Positions 52,011-54,216 of a stretch of 54,216 bases of DNA are shown in pieces. The position numbers and the translations under genes were made by a program. The stretch is from Bacillota bacterium (lineage in GTDB: Bacteria > Bacillota > Clostridia > Acetivibrionales > DSM-1351): positions 1 through 54,216 of the forward strand of contig JAEZOA010000124.1 of the NCBI GenBank assembly GCA_023441625.1, given 5' to 3'. The notes under the pieces were generated by a model. That model worked only from the letters and a program-made list of their open reading frames with translations. It did not search any database and was not told the origin of the DNA. The first letter of the stretch is position 1, and every line of letters begins with the position of its first letter.

Positions 52011-53837
52011 ATGTGTGGAATAGTTGGATATATAGGAAATAGAAAAGCAATACCTGTACTATTAAATGGTCTTTCAAAGCTGGAATACAGAGGATATGAC
52101 TCTGCGGGAGTTTCAGTAAATGAAGGTGGAAAGTTAAAAGTAATCAAATGTAAGGGTAGACTATCATACTTGGAAGACAGACTAGAAACTAAAAAGCTAG
52201 ATGGCTGTATGGGAATTGGGCATACCAGATGGGCAACCCATGGTGAGCCAAATGATGTAAATTCACATCCTCATATCAGCCAATCTGGGGAAATAGCTGT
52301 TGTTCATAATGGAATAATAGAAAACTATATTCAGCTAAAGGAATTTTTAATTGAACAGGGCTATATCTTCAAGTCAGATACAGATACAGAGGTAATTTCT
52401 CATTTGGTTGAGTACTACTATGAGGGGAATTTAGTAGATGCTGTAATGAAGGTAATTGACGAGATAGAGGGTTCGTATGCACTAGGAGTTCTATGTAAGG
52501 ACGAAGAGGAGATGTTTGTATGTGCAAGAAAGGATAGCCCTCTAATAGTTGGTCTAGGCGAGGGTGAAAACTTTATTGCATCTGATATTCCTGCAATTCT
52601 AGAATATACTAGAGACATTTATATTCTAGAGGATAAAGAAGTAGCGATACTGACTAGAGATAGCGTAAAGGTTTTTAATAGTCTTGGTGCCCCAGTTAAA
52701 AAGGAAGTATTCAAAGTAAACTGGGATGTTGAAGCAGCTGAAAAAGGTGGCTTTGAGCATTTCATGATGAAGGAAATGTATGATGAACCAAAGGGAATCA
52801 GAGATACTATAAATCCAAGAATAAAGAATGGAGAGCTAGTACTCGATAGCATTAATATAATAAAAGAAGACATTGTCAAGCTGGAAAAAATATATATAGT
52901 AGCATGTGGAACAGCATATCATGCTGGAGTTGTAGGGAAATATTTAATTGAGAAGCTTTGCAGGATACCTGTAGAGGTGGATGTTGCATCTGAATTTAGA
53001 TATAGAGATCCTCTAATCAGCGACAAAAACTTGACAATAATAATTAGCCAATCTGGTGAAACCCTTGATACTTTATTTGCACTTCGTGAAGCAAAAAAAG
53101 GTGGCTCTAGAATACTTTCAATAGTCAATGTTGTAGGTAGTTCAATTGCCCGTGACTCTGATGATGTGCTTTATACCTGGGCAGGACCAGAAATATCTGT
53201 TGCGTCCACCAAGGCATACAACACACAGCTAACAGCATTGTACTTAGTTGCATTAGACCTTGGACTCAAGAAGGGAACAATTAGTAAGGAAGAAGCTAAT
53301 AGAATTCTAGCTTCAATTAAGGAAACCCCTACTGGGATAGAGCATATATTGGAGAATAAAGAAGATATTCAGAAATTTGCACATAACCATTACAATGCTA
53401 AAAGTATTTTCTTTATAGGCAGAAGCCTTGACTACGCTCTGTCGATGGAGGGCTCACTTAAGCTTAAGGAAATCTCGTATATCCATTCGGAGGCATATGC
53501 AGGCGGTGAACTTAAGCACGGAACAATAGCATTAATAGAAAAAGGTACGTTGGTAGTGTGCCCAATGACTCAAGATGTTCTCTTTGAGAAAATGGTCAGC
53601 AATATAAGAGAGGTTAAGGCAAGAGGCGCCGTAGTGCTAGCTATAACTCAAGAGAAGCATAAGGCTGAGCTTGAAAAAACAGCTGATGTGGTTCTGACAA
53701 TACCAGATGTGGACTCTTTAGTAGCACCTATCGCAGCAGTAACACCACTACAGCTTTTCGCCTACTATATGGCAATCGAAAAAGGCTGCGACGTGGATAA
53801 ACCAAGGAATTTGGCGAAGAGTGTTACGGTGGAGTAG
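52011..53837 (+). CDS. glmS: Glutamine-fructose-6-phosphate aminotransferase (isomerizing)
   Basis: 608 residues starting MCGIVGYIG, with Cys1 (after Met removal) as the glutaminase nucleophile, followed by GHTRWATHGEPNDVNSHPH. Two SIS sugar-isomerase domains follow (about 285-425 and 455-600; ACGTAYHAG, SQSGETLDTLFALR, SVASTKAYNTQ, HSEAYAGGELKHG). The conserved end CDVDKPRNLAKSVTVE is the protein face of attTn7, the sequence TnsD reads. It makes glucosamine-6-P, feeding GlmM. A Tn7-like end begins 25 bp after its stop, and no native terminator is left in between. Confidence 0.98.
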   Translation: MCGIVGYIGNRKAIPVLLNGLSKLEYRGYDSAGVSVNEGGKLKVIKCKGRLSYLEDRLETKKLDGCMGIGHTRWATHGEPNDVNSHPHISQSGEIAVVHNGIIENYIQLKEFLIEQGYIFKSDTDTEVISHLVEYYYEGNLVDAVMKVIDEIEGSYALGVLCKDEEEMFVCARKDSPLIVGLGEGENFIASDIPAILEYTRDIYILEDKEVAILTRDSVKVFNSLGAPVKKEVFKVNWDVEAAEKGGFEHFMMKEMYDEPKGIRDTINPRIKNGELVLDSINIIKEDIVKLEKIYIVACGTAYHAGVVGKYLIEKLCRIPVEVDVASEFRYRDPLISDKNLTIIISQSGETLDTLFALREAKKGGSRILSIVNVVGSSIARDSDDVLYTWAGPEISVASTKAYNTQLTALYLVALDLGLKKGTISKEEANRILASIKETPTGIEHILENKEDIQKFAHNHYNAKSIFFIGRSLDYALSMEGSLKLKEISYIHSEAYAGGELKHGTIALIEKGTLVVCPMTQDVLFEKMVSNIREVKARGAVVLAITQEKHKAELEKTADVVLTIPDVDSLVAPIAAVTPLQLFAYYMAIEKGCDVDKPRNLAKSVTVE

Positions 53838-53873
53838 GGGGGAGGGAAGAGTTATTGGGGGTTGTAGTTTTAT

Positions 53874-53953
53874 AAAACAGATTGGAAAATTTGAAAACAG
53901 AGCGGAAAAATAAAATTCAGAATGGAATATTAAAATACAGTTTGTATAAAATC
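53874..53953 (+). repeat. Four tandem TnsB-site-like repeats at the transposon right end
   Basis: Units of exactly 20 bp: AAAACAGATTGGAAAATTTG, AAAACAGAGCGGAAAAATAA, AATTCAGAATGGAATATTAA, AATACAGTTTGTATAAAATC. In Tn7 the right end carries four overlapping 22-bp TnsB sites, so number and placement agree, with a shorter period. The fourth unit is the most diverged and contains the probable -35 of tnsA. Confidence 0.85.
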
Positions 53954-53972
53954 ATCCTTTTTATGGTATACT
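53942..53972 (+). promoter_or_regulatory. Probable tnsA promoter inside the TnsB sites
   Basis: TTGTAT (53942-53947) and TATACT (53967-53972) with a 19-bp spacer. Overlap with repeat 4 would allow repression by TnsB. Confidence 0.45.
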
Positions 53973-53996
53973 TATCATAGAGAGGATGATTTTTCT

Positions 53997-54216
53997 ATGG
54001 CTAAAAGAAAACGTGAAAGCAGACCTGATCTTTATGCAAAATGGATAAAAGAAGGCTATGGACAAGGTATAGGAAAAGAATATAAACCTTGGCTGACAAA
54101 TCAAGATGTTCCGTCAAAAGGGAGAGCTACGAGGCTGCATGGAATAAAAATAGACAGGCAGCATGATGTTTTTTCGGATAAGGAGAAAAAGTATCTGTAC
54201 ATTCTTGAATTTGCTG
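53997..54216 (+). CDS. tnsA: TnsA-type transposase endonuclease (3' end beyond window)
   Basis: The first 73 codons are present. The sequence follows Tn7 TnsA closely: AKWIKEGYGQGIGKEYKPWL, TNQDVPSKGRATRLHG, then RQHDVFSDKEKKYLYILEF, against IKEGRGQGHGKDYIPWL, VQEVPSSGR and HHLLSDLE in Tn7. TnsA is a restriction-enzyme-like nuclease that nicks the 5' ends of the element, allowing cut-and-paste movement with TnsB. The catalytic Glu/Asp/Lys residues lie beyond the window end. AGAGG stands 11 nt before the ATG, a rather long spacing. Confidence 0.93.
   Translation, partial: MAKRKRESRPDLYAKWIKEGYGQGIGKEYKPWLTNQDVPSKGRATRLHGIKIDRQHDVFSDKEKKYLYILEFA

Larger units (their letters stand above)
53863..54216 (+). 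mobile_element. Tn7-like transposon, right end and start of tns operon (continues past window)
   Basis: The element starts with TGT at 53863, exactly 25 bp after the glmS stop, the classic attTn7 insertion distance. Four 20-bp repeats follow (53874-53953) and then tnsA in the same direction as glmS, as in Tn7 inserted at attTn7. The 5 bp before the terminus (GGGGT, 53858-53862) would be the target duplication, to be matched at the left end outside the window. Cargo and the remaining tns genes are not visible. Confidence 0.9.

Noticed and set aside
53831..53862. G-runs after glmS as a G-quadruplex
   Set aside because: Run lengths and spacing do not give four clean GGG tracts; more simply, this is the short attTn7 flank.
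1..54216. tRNA, rRNA or prophage genes
   Set aside because: No cloverleaf, rRNA segment or phage structural gene was recognised in any intergenic stretch.

Overview
The window is a low-GC, tightly packed chromosomal segment that reads as an anaerobic, endospore-forming Clostridia member. The evidence is a Min locus with MinE, a SpoIVFA/SpoIVFB-type sporulation protease pair, the electron-bifurcating NfnAB transhydrogenase, meso-diaminopimelate dehydrogenase, a valyl T-box leader, a tandem glycine riboswitch and a glmS ribozyme. The genus cannot be fixed from the sequence alone. No rRNA, tRNA or CRISPR array was found. The first gene (minD) and the last gene (tnsA) are cut by the window edges.

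Layout. 1-3370: minD (3' part), minE, a methylglyoxal-synthase-like gene that has lost most catalytic residues, then spoIVFA/spoIVFB-like genes. 3459-5876: promoter, nfnA-nfnB and a strong terminator. 6104-13837: accessory genes (orphan lipoprotein, orphan anchored protein, membrane metallophosphoesterase, AI-2E-family permease, a VanX dipeptidase fused to a catalytically stripped YkuD-like domain, a LURP-one-like protein). 14038-18339: two half-size TSUP permeases and a MoxR/DUF58/DUF4129-like operon. 18486-21805: TrmB regulator, lysA, ddh and a small PCP_red-domain protein. 21866-24454 (minus): serC-serA behind a tandem glycine riboswitch. 24520-29551: MarR regulator divergent from a heterodimeric ABC exporter whose first gene ends in a 48-bp minisatellite. 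29765-33835: a 17-codon ORF with a hairpin, a DUF1015 gene, PRC-barrel and YtxH-like genes, a second AI-2E-family permease and a small membrane protein. 33856-37283: T-box leader, small membrane gene and valS. 37359-45829: C11 (clostripain-type) peptidase, an orphan HTH protein, a CheY-like regulator, a class V aminotransferase, NAD synthetase and a 32-residue membrane peptide. 45986-53837: cdaA-cdaR-COG2509 flavoprotein-glmM-glmS, linking c-di-AMP synthesis to amino-sugar and cell-wall precursor supply.

The right edge is the most striking part. Exactly 25 bp after the glmS stop there is a Tn7-like right end (TGT terminus and four 20-bp-spaced repeats that look like TnsB sites), followed by the start of tnsA in the orientation used by Tn7 at attTn7. 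The window therefore ends just inside a Tn7-family island whose cargo and targeting genes lie beyond it.

Regulatory RNA is dense: T-box, glycine riboswitch and glmS ribozyme, with an unusually long spacer after the ribozyme. A short hairpin repeat recurs in four intergenic spacers, three times directly after a terminator T-tract.
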